A stretch of DNA of 64,000 nucleotides from Deinococcus sp. KSM4-11 (GCF_004801415.1 NZ_SSNX01000003.1:62001-126000); one strand, 5' to 3'. Numbered from the stretch's first letter, positions 26,309 to 39,404 are shown. Translations and numbers: made by a program. Notes: generated by a model from the letters alone, not told the origin.

Positions 26309-27019
26309 CGACTCGATGACGCGTCGCAGGTCCGCGTCGCTCAGGGCGTACGAACGCAGCATGTCGGCCCTCAGGCGGGCGGCACGGTCTTCAGGCGTCC
26401 ACTCGTTCTCCGGGATCTGCCGGGCGCGCTCGGCGGTCTGGATGGCATGCAGGCCCTCCACCGCCCGGTTCAGGTCGTCGTTCGTGACCACGAAGCGGAA
26501 CTCGTGCGCCTCGCGGATCTCCTCACGGGCCCGCGCGAGGCGTTTCTCGATGCGTTCCGGCGTCTCGGTCGCGCGGCCCTCCAGGCGGCGACGCAGTTCC
26601 GTCAGGCTGGGCGGCATGATGAACACCAGGATCGCTTCGTCGCCCATGCGGGCCTTGACCTGCATGGCCCCCTCGACCTCAATCTCCAGCACCACGTCCT
26701 GCCCCCGGCTGAGCGCCGCCTCGATCGGCTCGATGGGCGTACCGTACCGGTTGCCCACAAACGACGCGTGCTCCAAGAACCCGTCCGCCATGACCTTCGC
26801 CTCGAACGCCTCCGGCGTCACGAACACGTAGTCGATGCCGTCGCGCTCGCCAGGCCGAGCCTCACGGGTTGTCCAAGAGGTCGAGAAGAACACGTCCTGA
26901 CCGGCCAGCCACTGTTCCCGCAGCGTTCCCTTACCCACTCCGGACGCGCCCGTCATGACGATCAACAGGCCCCGGCGGGCGGAATGGTGGAGCGGAGTGG
27001 CGGGCGAGTCGGGCATCAT
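26306..27019 (-). CDS. gmk: Guanylate kinase
   Basis: A 237-residue enzyme with P-loop TGASGVGKGTL, the GMP-binding stretch STSWTTREARPGERDGIDYVFV, NRYGTP, DVVLEIEVEGAMQVK and the lid IFIMPPSL-type segment (VFIMPPSL). It phosphorylates GMP to GDP with ATP. The usual S-R-PG motif reads TTREARPGE, normal for the family. The C-terminus is about 25 residues longer than the E. coli enzyme. Start is ATG 27019 or 27016; a TATTGT box lies seven bases before the first. Confidence 0.94.
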   Translation of the reverse strand: MMPDSPATPLHHSARRGLLIVMTGASGVGKGTLREQWLAGQDVFFSTSWTTREARPGERDGIDYVFVTPEAFEAKVMADGFLEHASFVGNRYGTPIEPIEAALSRGQDVVLEIEVEGAMQVKARMGDEAILVFIMPPSLTELRRRLEGRATETPERIEKRLARAREEIREAHEFRFVVTNDDLNRAVEGLHAIQTAERARQIPENEWTPEDRAARLRADMLRSYALSDADLRRVIES

Positions 27020-27026
27020 GCAAGGG

Positions 27027-27032
27027 ACAATA
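27027..27032 (-). promoter_or_regulatory. -10 hexamer of a leaderless promoter (gmk)
   Basis: TATTGT on the minus strand, 7 nt before ATG 27019. Confidence 0.5.
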
Positions 27033-27055
27033 CCCGCCGGGGGCACAAATGAGAA

Positions 27056-27090
27056 CAGGCGGAATGGCCCGAGGAGCACCATTCCGCCTG
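27056..27090 (-). terminator. Hairpin after the basic-tail protein gene
   Basis: A perfect 12-bp stem (27056-27067 with 27079-27090) and 11-nt loop lies 11 bp after the stop of the upstream minus-strand gene, followed by TTCTCATTT. Confidence 0.7.
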
Positions 27091-27100
27091 AAGCCGAACT

Positions 27101-27544
27101 TTACTTGCGCTTGGACGTGACCGCTTTCTTGGTGCTGCCTTTGGCGCGGCTCTTCCCGAGGGCCTGGCCCTTGGTGTAGCTGGCCTGCATCTTCTTCCGG
27201 GTCTCCGCCGCCATCACCTTGAAGTCCACCAGTCCCGCCTCCACCGCTTCCAGCGTCGGCTTGATGGTGCCGCCCTTGCGCGCCGAGGCCAGGTCGCGGT
27301 TCGTCTGCTCGAACCACGTCTCGAACGCCGGCGTCGCGTCGAACAGCATTTCCTTCGCGTCGCGCTGGTACGTGCCCTCCGCACCCCGACGGCTGAACTG
27401 CTTGGGCAGCGTGAAGCGCTCGGGCATGTACGCCGCCTCGAACTGACCGTCGCGCACCGCGTCACGGAAGGCCTTCACGAAGGAATCACTGCGTTGTGCG
27501 TTGCTCAATTTATGAACCTGTTCACTCAATTTCCGGTAAGCCAT
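27101..27544 (-). CDS. Hypothetical protein with Lys/Arg-rich C-terminal tail
   Basis: A 147-residue protein. The N-terminal 120 residues are helical and charged (KLSEQVHKLSNAQRSDSFVKAFRDAVRDGQFEAAY, FETWFEQTNRDLASARKGG). The tail GKSRAKGSTKKAVTSKRK is strongly basic, like nucleic-acid-binding tails. No known domain is visible. GGAGGA sits nine bases before ATG 27544, and the upstream ATG 27640 lacks such a site. The gene is a single unit ending in a strong hairpin. DNA or RNA binding is an inference from composition only. Confidence 0.7.
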   Translation of the reverse strand: MAYRKLSEQVHKLSNAQRSDSFVKAFRDAVRDGQFEAAYMPERFTLPKQFSRRGAEGTYQRDAKEMLFDATPAFETWFEQTNRDLASARKGGTIKPTLEAVEAGLVDFKVMAAETRKKMQASYTKGQALGKSRAKGSTKKAVTSKRK

Positions 27545-28014
27545 GTTGTCAATCCTCCGAGAATGAGTATGAGCACAAACCAGTCCCGCTGTAAAGAGAG
27601 GGCCTCCGCCTACCTGAAATGAGCAGTGCCTTAGAGCCACTGGGAATTATTCCAACTACTGGACACGCCTGCCACCTGACCTTTGCGTCGGGCCTTCGCA
27701 TCTGCATGTGGGCCGTCTATCTATCGACGGACGATGTCATCTGAACCGCCACGCCACCCTTGACTTCTGGCAGGCCCATGACACTCTCCCCTGCTGATCG
27801 GCCGTCAGGACATGGCACGAAGACAGAGCTTCCTCTAACTCCGCCGTTTCGAGTGGATTCACGGATACATCTCGGGCGGCGTAGCCCATTGAATGGGTGC
27901 AGTCGGCGGATCCGCCGATGTTCGCCAACCGGGCAAATCAAAGAACGATTCGCACTACCGGGAGGTCTGTTACATCAACCCGCATCACGTTCCTCAAAAA
28001 GGGTTGGGGAAACC
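27545..28014. other. Gene-poor 470-bp region with two palindromes
   Basis: No frame here looks coding. GC content is visibly lower than in its neighbours in several patches. It contains a 13-bp inverted repeat (CCCATTGAATGGG, 27885-27897), a perfect 16-bp palindrome (TCGGCGGATCCGCCGA, 27903-27918), and the 10-mer CTACTGGACA (27656-27665) that recurs at 5491 and 58412. The first 60 bp are the leader of the minus-strand basic protein gene. Confidence 0.5.
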
Positions 28015-28308
28015 TCAGCTGTTCTGGCCCTCGTCGAGGCCCACACCGAAGCCCTGGTCGAGCAGGTTCTCACTATACGTGCGGAAGGCGAGCATGGTCT
28101 GGGTGCGCGCGATGCCCGGCACCTTGCGCAGTCCCCCCGTGACGACATCGTCGAGATCCTCGTAGCGGCTGAGCTTCAGGATGGCGACGATGTCCCACTC
28201 GCCCGTCACGGAGTACACCTCGCGCACGCTGCTCAGCCCCGCGAGAGCCTCGGCGGTCTCCTGGATGCTGTGGCGCTCGGCCTGAACCATCACAATTGCG
28301 GTCACCAT
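28015..28308 (-). CDS. Stand-alone AsnC/Lrp ligand-binding (RAM) domain protein
   Basis: A 97-residue protein matching only the C-terminal effector-binding domain of Lrp/AsnC regulators: AIVMVQAERHSIQETAEAL, VREVYSVTGEWDIVAILKL, VTGGLRKVPGIARTQTMLAF. There is no helix-turn-helix. Such stand-alone RAM proteins form oligomers that bind amino acids. ATG 28308 is preferred; ATG 28317 adds three residues. It is divergent from the AhbA/AhbB-like gene, whose two halves share the same fold. Confidence 0.88.
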   Translation of the reverse strand: MVTAIVMVQAERHSIQETAEALAGLSSVREVYSVTGEWDIVAILKLSRYEDLDDVVTGGLRKVPGIARTQTMLAFRTYSENLLDQGFGVGLDEGQNS

Positions 28309-28396
28309 ACCGGCCATTGTGCGCCGTGGGCCGGGCGCGCAGATCGCGGCCATCCTGACCGTTCGTTCGGGGACGTTCTGCCGTGCGTTCAGGGCG

Positions 28397-28402
28397 TATG
28401 GT
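28397..28402 (+). promoter_or_regulatory. -10 hexamer of a leaderless promoter (AhbA/AhbB-like gene)
   Basis: TATGGT lies 6 nt before ATG 28409. Confidence 0.5.
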
Positions 28403-28408
28403 GCGGCC

Positions 28409-29470
<1,062 letters not shown>

Positions 29471-29486
29471 GAGCAACTGGTGAAGA

Positions 29487-29519
29487 CGAGCGGGGCACCC
29501 GGATCGGGTGCCCCGCTCG
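29487..29519. terminator. Strong bidirectional hairpin
   Basis: A perfect 14-bp stem (29487-29500 with 29506-29519) and 5-nt loop lies between two convergent genes and can serve both. Confidence 0.75.
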
Positions 29520-29534
29520 CATCGACTCTCCGGG

Positions 29535-31082
29535 CTACAGCAGCAGCAGCACGGGCTGTCCCAGCGTCTGGGCCACAGCCGCCAGGAATGCGGCGCCCTG
29601 CGCGGCGTCCATGGTGCCGTTGAGGCTCAGGGCGGCGCGGCCATCCTGCATGCGGCCGACCGACAGGGTGGCGGTGTGCGGGTAGTGCAGGTCGTCCAAA
29701 CCATGCGCGCCAGCGTCCACGACCAGCAGATCCGGGGTGCCCTGGTAGTCGTAATTGACGGCGTCAGCGGCGGCGCGCAGGGTGTCACCGGCGACGCTGC
29801 GGGCCCCGCCCGCACCCTGCAGAGCGACGCTGGCCACGCCAAGGTCGGCGGCGTGACGCTGCGCGGCGCGGGCGACCAGCAGGGCCAGCGGCACCTCTCG
29901 GCCCAGGGCCGCAACCAGCTGGCCGTGCAGGGCGCTCAGCGCCCCGAAGTCCGTGTCCCGGCGCAGGTATGTGCCGAACCACACGGCGTCCGGGGCGGGA
30001 GCGGCGGGGGCCGTCACGGCTTCGGGCTGCTCAGGAGCGGGGGCCGGAGCCGGGGCCGCAGGCTCCTCCTGAGGAGCAGGCGCGGCTGCCTGAACTTCGG
30101 GTTCGGCCACCGGCGCGGGTTCCTCGGCCACCACAGGCGCAGGCTCGGGCGCGGCGACGGCGGGGCTGGTGGCTTCGGGCACCTCCGCTTCTGAGGCTTC
30201 CGGCGCACTCGCTTCGGGGGCGTGGGCCTCCACGGCGCTGGGCGCGGGCCAGGACGTTCCCGTGTCGAGCACCGGGCCGGAGTTCACGTCGCCGGCATCG
30301 GTGTCCATGGGTGCCTGGAAGGCCGGGGTGTCCAGGGCCGGCTGGGGCGTGGCCTCGACCGGGGCCGGCTCGCTGGAAGCCGGGGCGGGCGACTGGTAGA
30401 GCCTGGAGAGCAGACTGCCCAGGCCGACCGCCGTGGCCACCTCGGCGGCAGGAGCCGGGATGACGGGCGCGGGTTCCGGCTGGGCCGGGATCGCCTCGGC
30501 GGGCTGACCGAACTGGAAGGCCGGGGCGCTGGCCGCGGGCCTGTCGTCGGTCACGGCGGGCAGATCCACGTTCGGCAGTTCGAGTTCAGGTACCGCCGGC
30601 GCCGACACGCTGGCGGGCGAGGGGGTGCTGGCCGCACTCCATTCCCAGCCACCCAGCGAGGGCGTGGCGGGTGCAGGGGGCAGGATGGGGGCCGCCGCGA
30701 CAGGCTCGGGTTCCGCGTCGTCTAGCTCGAATTCCAGGTCATCGTCCAGATCGGCGGGCGCGGTGGCGGGCACCTCCGGCGAGGGTGCGGGTGCGGCCTG
30801 TCCCAGCAGGGCGGTGATGTCGGATTCCACGCCCGCGCGGGCCATCTGGTCGGCGCTGATGCCGCTCAGGTCCGGCATGGCGTTCACGTCGCCGTTCCAG
30901 TTGGGGGGCGGTACGTCGACCGGCGTAGAGGGCGGCTCTTCCTCGCCGCTCATGATGCGCGACAGGTAATTGAGGATGTCCTGCTCGACGACCATGCCGC
31001 CGTCGCCAGTCCCTCTGAGCTGCTGCCAGTCAATCCCGTTCGCTTCTGCCAGAATCTTGGCCAGCGGAGCAATCCGTTCCAT
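29535..31082 (-). CDS. E3-binding-domain protein with degenerate E2-like C-terminal domain
   Basis: A 515-residue protein. Residues 3-42 match the peripheral subunit-binding domain of 2-oxoacid dehydrogenase E2 proteins (PLAKILAEANGIDWQQLRGTGDGGMVVEQDI). Then come about 320 residues rich in Ala, Pro, Glu and Val, presumably disordered. The last 140 residues resemble the E2 acyltransferase fold (FGALSALHGQLVAALGREVPLALLVARAA, HTATLSVGRMQDGRAALSLNGTMDAAQGAAFLAAVAQTL), but the DHRxxDG catalytic motif is replaced by NGTMDAAQG. No lipoyl domain is present. GGAGAAGGA precedes ATG 31082. It probably is a structural or regulatory derivative of an E2, not an acyltransferase. Confidence 0.75.
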   Translation of the reverse strand: MERIAPLAKILAEANGIDWQQLRGTGDGGMVVEQDILNYLSRIMSGEEEPPSTPVDVPPPNWNGDVNAMPDLSGISADQMARAGVESDITALLGQAAPAPSPEVPATAPADLDDDLEFELDDAEPEPVAAAPILPPAPATPSLGGWEWSAASTPSPASVSAPAVPELELPNVDLPAVTDDRPAASAPAFQFGQPAEAIPAQPEPAPVIPAPAAEVATAVGLGSLLSRLYQSPAPASSEPAPVEATPQPALDTPAFQAPMDTDAGDVNSGPVLDTGTSWPAPSAVEAHAPEASAPEASEAEVPEATSPAVAAPEPAPVVAEEPAPVAEPEVQAAAPAPQEEPAAPAPAPAPEQPEAVTAPAAPAPDAVWFGTYLRRDTDFGALSALHGQLVAALGREVPLALLVARAAQRHAADLGVASVALQGAGGARSVAGDTLRAAADAVNYDYQGTPDLLVVDAGAHGLDDLHYPHTATLSVGRMQDGRAALSLNGTMDAAQGAAFLAAVAQTLGQPVLLLL

Positions 31083-31317
31083 TCCTTCTCCCCTTTTCAG
31101 CGCCCAATGTCAAGTGTGACGTCATTGTACTCATGGTGTGGATGGCGTGGGCGCCGAGCACCGGTGAGGCACCGGATGTGGCCGTGTCCACGGTCAGCCT
31201 GACGGGCCAGCTCTGACAGCGTTCTTTCAGAAACGCACTTCTTTGTGACGTTGCTGACGGGCGGTGGTAGCCTGCGGCACAGCGTCCCCCGCTGCGGCGT
31301 GGGCGACAGGAGTCATG

Positions 31318-32345
<1,028 letters not shown>

Positions 32346-32349
<4 letters not shown>

Positions 32350-32993
32350 GCGACACCCTGCCCCTCCTGACGGGCGCGCACGGCCAGCCCTTCGTGATCG
32401 GCGTGGCGGGCGGTTCCGGCAGCGGCAAGACGACCGTGACCCGGCGCGTGATCGAGGCGGTAGGCGATGCGGGCGTGGCGGTGCTGAACCAGGACAACTA
32501 CTACCGCGACCAGTCGGATATTCCCTTCGAGACGCGCCTGAAGACGAACTACGACCATCCGGCGGCCTTCGACTGGACGCTGCTGCGCGCCCACCTGGAC
32601 GCGCTGCTGGCCGGCGTGCCGATCGACATGCCGGAGTACGACTTCACGCACCATACGCGATCACCGCAGACGACCACCGTGCTGCCGGGCAGCGTGGTCG
32701 TGCTGGAGGGGTTCTTCGCACTGTACGACGAGGCCCTGCGGGAGCGGATGCACCTGAGGGTGTTCGTGGATGCCGACGCCGACGTGCGCTTCATCCGGCG
32801 GCTCCAGCGCGACACGCAGGAACGCGGGCGCACCCCCGAGAGCGTGATCGCGCAGTACCTGGAGTTCGTGCGGCCCATGCACCTGAGTTTCGTGGAACCC
32901 ACCAAACGCTACGCCGACGTGATCATTCCCCACGGCGGCATGAACGAGCCCGCGCTGGACATGCTGGCCGCCCGGATCCGCGCGACCGTCTGA
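32346..32993 (+). CDS. udk: Uridine kinase
   Basis: A 215-residue kinase with P-loop GVAGGSGSGKTTVTRRV, NQDNYYRD, NYDHPAAFDW, DFTHHTRSPQT, VVVLEGFFALYDEALRERM and RRLQRDTQERGRTPESV. It phosphorylates uridine and cytidine in pyrimidine salvage. The lid and substrate residues all look normal. GTG 32346 overlaps the stop of the dehydrogenase homologue (GTGA), so the two are translationally coupled. Confidence 0.94.
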
Positions 32994-33107
32994 TCCTCCC
33001 CACCTTTGGACGGACGTGGCCCGCACGGCCACCGAGTAGCATGACCGGCTGGCCGCCCGTGGCCGCGCCCGGCCCACGCTCCACGTTCCCCCTTTAGGAT
33101 GTGCCCT

Positions 33108-34963
<1,856 letters not shown>

Positions 34964-34967
<4 letters not shown>

Positions 34968-35935
34968 GGGTCGCCGTCAGCGGATATTACGGCTTTGGAA
35001 ACACCGGCGACGAGGCGATCGCGCTGGCGATCACGCGGGAACTGAAGAAACTGGGGCACACGCCCTTGCTGCTATCGAACACGCCCGCCGAGAGCGCCGC
35101 ACTGTACGGCTGCGAGAGCGCGGCGCGCATGAAACCGGGGGCGCTGCTGTGGGGGCTGCTGCGGTCGCGCGTGGTGCTGTCCGGCGGGGGTGGCCTGCTG
35201 CAGGACAAGACCAGCAGCCGCACCCTGGCGTACTACCTGGGCGTGATCCGCGCCGCGCGCACGATGGGCAAGCGCGTGGTGGTGTTCAACCAGAGCGTCG
35301 GGCCCCTCAGCGCTGCCGGCGGGCAGCAGGTGGCGGGCGCGCTGCGCGGCCTGCGGGTGATCGTGCGCGACCACGGCAGCCTGGACACCCTGAATGCCCT
35401 GAACGTCCGGGCCGAGATCGGCGGTGACCCGGCGCTGCTGCTGGAACCCACGCCCGGCCTCACGCAGGACGCGCACCGCGTGGTCATCGCTCCGCGCGGC
35501 GACGTGACCGACGCCACCGATCGCCTCCGGGACGTCACCCGCCGCCTCCAGGCCAGTGGGCGCAGGGTGACCGCCCTGAGCTTCATGCCGGATCACGACG
35601 ACGTGGCCGCGCACGCCCTGAGGGCCGACGAGGTGATCAGCACCCGCGACCCCCAGCTTGCGCTGGACACCATCGCGCAGAGCGGGCACGTGATCGGCGT
35701 GCGGCTGCATGCCATCATCCTGGCCGCCGCCGCCGGCGTTTCCTTCAGCGCCGTGGCCTACGACCCTAAGGTGCAGGGCTTCGCGGACGATGCCGGCGCC
35801 CCCACACATTCCACCGAGCCCGACCCGGCGGCGCTTACAGAGGAAGCCCTGCGCCGCGCCGCGCCCGACTGGAGCGCCATCGAGGACATGAAACTCCGCG
35901 CCTCCGAAAGCTTTGCCCGCGCCCTACGCTGGTAG
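34964..35935 (+). CDS. csaB: Polysaccharide pyruvyl transferase CsaB
   Basis: A 323-residue protein with the pyruvyl-transferase pattern: VAVSGYYGFGNTGDEAIALAI, VVLSGGGGLLQDKTSSRTLAYYL, NQSVGPL, HVIGVRLHAIILAAAAGV. CsaB adds pyruvate ketals to a secondary cell-wall polymer, the ligand for SLH domains, so it is needed for anchoring S-layer and outer-envelope proteins. Deinococcus has SLH-bearing SlpA-type proteins. Start ATG overlaps the preceding stop. Confidence 0.92.
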
Positions 35936-35946
35936 CTCCGGCCGTG

Positions 35947-36525
35947 TCAGCCCTGCCGGTGCGCGAGCGTGCGTCCCACGCCCAGGCCGTGCCGGTACAC
36001 CAGCTCTCCACCCAGGAAGCCGCCCGCCACGGCGAGGCCCAGCGCCGCGCCCGACAGCGCCTTGCCCAACCCCCGCTGGCCCCGGCGGCGTGCCAGCAGG
36101 GAGCCGACATTCAGCAGGAAGGCCGTCTCGTTCAGCGCGCCGTGGATCAGGCCGCTGCGCCGGGCCTCGCCGCGCGTGTTGCTCCAGTCCAGCCACCCGG
36201 TGGCAATGGTGGGCACCGCGCCCAGCGTGCCCAGCGTCAGGGCGAGATCGGCGGCGTGGTCGTTGCCGCCCGGTGCCTTCGCAGGCAGGTGGTCGAGCGC
36301 CGCCGCGATCACCCAGCCGCCCAGTGGCACGTGCACCAGCAGCGGGTGGATCGGGTGGCCGACTGGCTCGCCGTGCAGCAGGTCGAGGACACCTGCCGGA
36401 ATAATGGCCTCCGCGCCTTTCAGCAGCGTCTGGAGGGTGTCGGCCACGCTTTCGACCGTGTCGTGGTTGCTGACGGCGTCCTCGACGATGTGGGCCGGCG
36501 GTGGGCGGTGGAGCAGGCTGACCAT
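35947..36525 (-). CDS. DUF2231 membrane protein
   Basis: A 192-residue protein with the DUF2231 motif LHGEPVGHPIHPLLVHVPLGGW and about four hydrophobic segments (IAAALDHL, ALTLGTLGAVPTIATGWLDW, ALNETAFLLNVGSLL, ALSGAALGLAVAGGFLGGELVY). The conserved His residues suggest haem or metal binding, but no function is established. AGGAGG precedes ATG 36525. It is 11 bp from and convergent with csaB. Confidence 0.85.
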   Translation of the reverse strand: MVSLLHRPPPAHIVEDAVSNHDTVESVADTLQTLLKGAEAIIPAGVLDLLHGEPVGHPIHPLLVHVPLGGWVIAAALDHLPAKAPGGNDHAADLALTLGTLGAVPTIATGWLDWSNTRGEARRSGLIHGALNETAFLLNVGSLLARRRGQRGLGKALSGAALGLAVAGGFLGGELVYRHGLGVGRTLAHRQG

Positions 36526-36606
36526 GGCGAACCTCCTGTACTGGAGTCACCCTAGACGCCCCACCTCCGCCCGGCATGGGAAGGGGGTTGAGGCGCATTT
36601 AGACCC

Positions 36607-37578
36607 TCAGTCCGGGATGAGGTCGGCCGGATCGGGCACCACGCAGGCGTCCCAGCCCGCCTGGAACTCGGCCCGGTCAAGGCCGCGCCCGATCACCACG
36701 AGTTCCGAGCTGCCGTCGCCCGCGTCCCAGGCATCTGCCGTGAACAGGTCGCGTACCGCCTGGAACAGGATGCGCTGCGGGTAGCCGTGCAGGTCGAGGA
36801 AGCCCTTGGCCCGCAGCACCTCCGAAGGCCGCGACAGCAGGAAGCCGGTCATGAACCGCTGCCACAGGTAGGGGTCGAGCGGTCGCGCCGCCCGCAGCGT
36901 GAAGGACTTCAGGCCCGGCGTGTGCTGGGCGCGGTCGTCCACACCGTCCAGCACGCGGGGATCGAAGTCGTCACGGGCGAGCAGGGCGTCCGCATCGAGC
37001 TGCCCCCGTTCCACGCGCTTGATCTCGGCCAGAGGATTCACGCCACGCAGCACGTCTTCGGCATGGTCTAGCAGGATCGGGTCGGCCAGATCGGTCTTGT
37101 TCAAGACCACCACGTTCGCGTACGCGAGCTGCCGCGCCGCTTCCGGGTGTTCCCGCAGCGTCTGGAGGACGTGACGGGCATCGACCACGGCCACCAGGGT
37201 CGTCACGCGGAAGGCCGCGCGCACCGAGCGTTCCAGCAGGGTGGTGAGCACCGGGGTCGGGTCGGCCACGCCCGAGAGTTCCACCACCACCGCGTCCGGC
37301 TTCTGGTCGCGCATGGCAATCGTGACCAGCGCCCGCAGCAGGTCGTCCCGGCCCGTGCAGCACAGGCACCCGGCGGTCAGTTCCGTCACGTCGTCCTGAA
37401 GGCGCTCGATGAGGCTGCCGTCCACACCGGCTTGCCCGAACTCGTTCACGATGATTCCCAGCCGGTGTGGCAGCGAGCGGATCAGGTGGTTCACCAGCGT
37501 GGTCTTGCCCGCCCCCAGGAAGCCGCCCACGACGATGACGGGAACGCGGTCGTCGGGGCGGGACTCGGGCATGGTCAT
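36607..37578 (-). CDS. CobW/COG0523-type G3E GTPase (metallochaperone)
   Basis: A 323-residue GTPase: Walker A GGFLGAGKTTLVNHLI, the metal-binding CxCC motif in ELTAGCLCCTGRDDLL, VVVELSGVADP, NKTDLADP, and a C-terminal CobW_C-like domain (KGFLDLHGYPQRILFQAVRDLF). These proteins bind Zn or other metals at CxCC and deliver them to target enzymes. The single His-rich tail of some relatives is absent. Start ATG 37578 or 37572; TATCCT lies six bases before the first. Confidence 0.9.
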   Translation of the reverse strand: MTMPESRPDDRVPVIVVGGFLGAGKTTLVNHLIRSLPHRLGIIVNEFGQAGVDGSLIERLQDDVTELTAGCLCCTGRDDLLRALVTIAMRDQKPDAVVVELSGVADPTPVLTTLLERSVRAAFRVTTLVAVVDARHVLQTLREHPEAARQLAYANVVVLNKTDLADPILLDHAEDVLRGVNPLAEIKRVERGQLDADALLARDDFDPRVLDGVDDRAQHTPGLKSFTLRAARPLDPYLWQRFMTGFLLSRPSEVLRAKGFLDLHGYPQRILFQAVRDLFTADAWDAGDGSSELVVIGRGLDRAEFQAGWDACVVPDPADLIPD

Positions 37579-37584
37579 GAGGGA

Positions 37585-37590
37585 AGGATA
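37585..37590 (-). promoter_or_regulatory. -10 hexamer of a leaderless promoter (G3E GTPase)
   Basis: TATCCT on the minus strand, 6 nt before ATG 37578. It is divergent from the ABC exporter promoter 37 bp away. Confidence 0.45.
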
Positions 37591-37626
37591 GTGGGTGTTC
37601 CCCACGCTTCACCGTAAGGGACGCTC

Positions 37627-37632
37627 TACCCT
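37627..37632 (+). promoter_or_regulatory. -10 hexamer of a leaderless promoter (ABC exporter)
   Basis: TACCCT lies 7 nt before GTG 37640. Confidence 0.45.
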
Positions 37633-37639
37633 CGGCAGC

Positions 37640-39400
37640 GTGACCGCTTCTTCGCCCACCGTGCTGCGCCGCCTGTACGGGCTGCTCACACCCTACCGGC
37701 GCACGGTGACGCTGGGGCTGGCGCTGCTGCTGGGCAGCGTGGTGGCCGAGCTGTACCCGCCGCTGGTGTGGATCAAGGTCGTGGATCACGGCATCGCGCA
37801 CAAGGACTGGGCGTTCATCGGGTGGCAACTGGCGCTGCTGGTGGGCGTGTTCGCCGTGCAGCAACTCCTGTCGGCGTGGCGCGGAGTGCTGCTGGAGCGC
37901 GCGGGGCAGGCGTTCACGCTCGACATCCGGCTGGCGCTGTACCGCACGCTTCAGGGCCAGTCGGCAGCGTACTTCGAGTCGCAGCGCACGGGCGACCTGA
38001 TCTCCCGCGTGACGGGGGACGTGGACGCGCTCCAGGACGTGCTGGTACGCGGCACGGACGCCGTGCTGGCGAACGCGCTGCGGCTGGTGGGCGTGGTGGG
38101 CATCTTCATCTGGCTGCAACCGCTGCTGGGTGTGCTGACCACCTTGCCGATGATCGCGGTGGGGCTCATGCTGCGCCGCTACGGGCGAACGGTGCAGCCC
38201 GCGTACCGCGCGGCCCGGAACCGCCTGGGTGACCTGAGCGCGCTGATCTCGGATCGCCTGAGCGGCATCCGGGTGGTGCAGGGGTTCGCGCGCGAGGCCG
38301 CCGAGACGGCGCGGATCGAGGCGCTGGGCCGGGCGCTGTACGACGTGGGCGTGGAGGCGGTCATGATCCGCAACCGGGCCTTTCCGCTGGCGCGCTTCGT
38401 GGGGAACTTCGGGAACGTGATCATGCTGGGCGGCGGCGCGTGGCTGATCCTGGCGGGGCAGTTCACGCTGGGCGGCCTGCTCGCGTACCGGGGATACGGG
38501 CGGTACTTCTACGGCCCCATCGACGACCTCGTGAACATCGGGGACCTGCTGCAACGCGCCGAGGCGAGCGGGCGGCGCGTGTTCGAGGTGCTGGACGCGC
38601 CCGTTGGCGTGCAGGAACGCCCCGCTGCCCACCCCCTGCCGCAGCCCGCGCGGGGCCAGATCGACTTCGACGGCGTCACCTTCGGCTACGACCCGGCGCG
38701 GCCCATCCTGCGCGGCGTCACGCTGCACATTCCCGCCGGGCAGCGTGTGGCCCTGCTGGGCGAGTCTGGCGCCGGCAAGAGCACCCTGCTGGGTCTCGTG
38801 ACCCGCACCTTCGATCCGCAAGAGGGCACCGTACGGATCGACGGCATGGACGTGCGTGACCTGACTCTGCACAGCCTGCGCGCGAATGCCGTGAGCATGG
38901 CGCAGGACACCTTCCTGTTCCACGACACGGTGGGGGGCAACGTCCGCTACGCCCGCCCGGAGGCTGGCGACGACGAGGTGCGCGCCGCCCTGACCGCCGC
39001 CCACGCCCTGGCCTTCGTGGACGCCCTGCCGGAGGGCCTGGACACCGTGGTCGGGGAACGTGGCGTGAAACTCTCCGGCGGGCAACGCCAGCGGCTCTCG
39101 ATTGCCCGCACGCTGCTCGCGCGGCCCACGGTGCTGCTGCTCGACGAGCCCACCAGCGCCGTCGACGCCGAGAGCGAGACCCAGGTGGTGGCCGCGCTGG
39201 GCGAACTCATGCGGGGCCGCACGGCATTGATCGTCACGCACCGCCTCAGCCTGGCCCGCACCGCCGACCGCGTAATCGTCCTGGCCGGTGGGCAGATCGT
39301 GGACGACGGGCCACCGGATCGCCTGCGGGCCGGGGATGGCGCGTACGCAGCGCTGGAACGCGCGGCAGCCGGGATCGAGGTCGGGGAAGCGGTGGACTGA
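37640..39400 (+). CDS. ABC transporter, fused permease and ATPase (exporter)
   Basis: A 586-residue half-transporter: six membrane helices (residues 1-310), then an ATPase with Walker A GESGAGKSTLLG, Q-loop AQDTFLFHDTV, signature LSGGQRQRLSIARTL, Walker B VLLLDEPTS and the H-loop VTHRL. It belongs to the lipid/multidrug exporter group and would work as a homodimer or with an unseen partner. Substrate is unknown. GTG 37640 is preferred to ATG 37595 because it lies seven bases after a TACCCT box. Confidence 0.92.
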   Translation: MTASSPTVLRRLYGLLTPYRRTVTLGLALLLGSVVAELYPPLVWIKVVDHGIAHKDWAFIGWQLALLVGVFAVQQLLSAWRGVLLERAGQAFTLDIRLALYRTLQGQSAAYFESQRTGDLISRVTGDVDALQDVLVRGTDAVLANALRLVGVVGIFIWLQPLLGVLTTLPMIAVGLMLRRYGRTVQPAYRAARNRLGDLSALISDRLSGIRVVQGFAREAAETARIEALGRALYDVGVEAVMIRNRAFPLARFVGNFGNVIMLGGGAWLILAGQFTLGGLLAYRGYGRYFYGPIDDLVNIGDLLQRAEASGRRVFEVLDAPVGVQERPAAHPLPQPARGQIDFDGVTFGYDPARPILRGVTLHIPAGQRVALLGESGAGKSTLLGLVTRTFDPQEGTVRIDGMDVRDLTLHSLRANAVSMAQDTFLFHDTVGGNVRYARPEAGDDEVRAALTAAHALAFVDALPEGLDTVVGERGVKLSGGQRQRLSIARTLLARPTVLLLDEPTSAVDAESETQVVAALGELMRGRTALIVTHRLSLARTADRVIVLAGGQIVDDGPPDRLRAGDGAYAALERAAAGIEVGEAVD

Positions 39401-39404
39401 GAAG

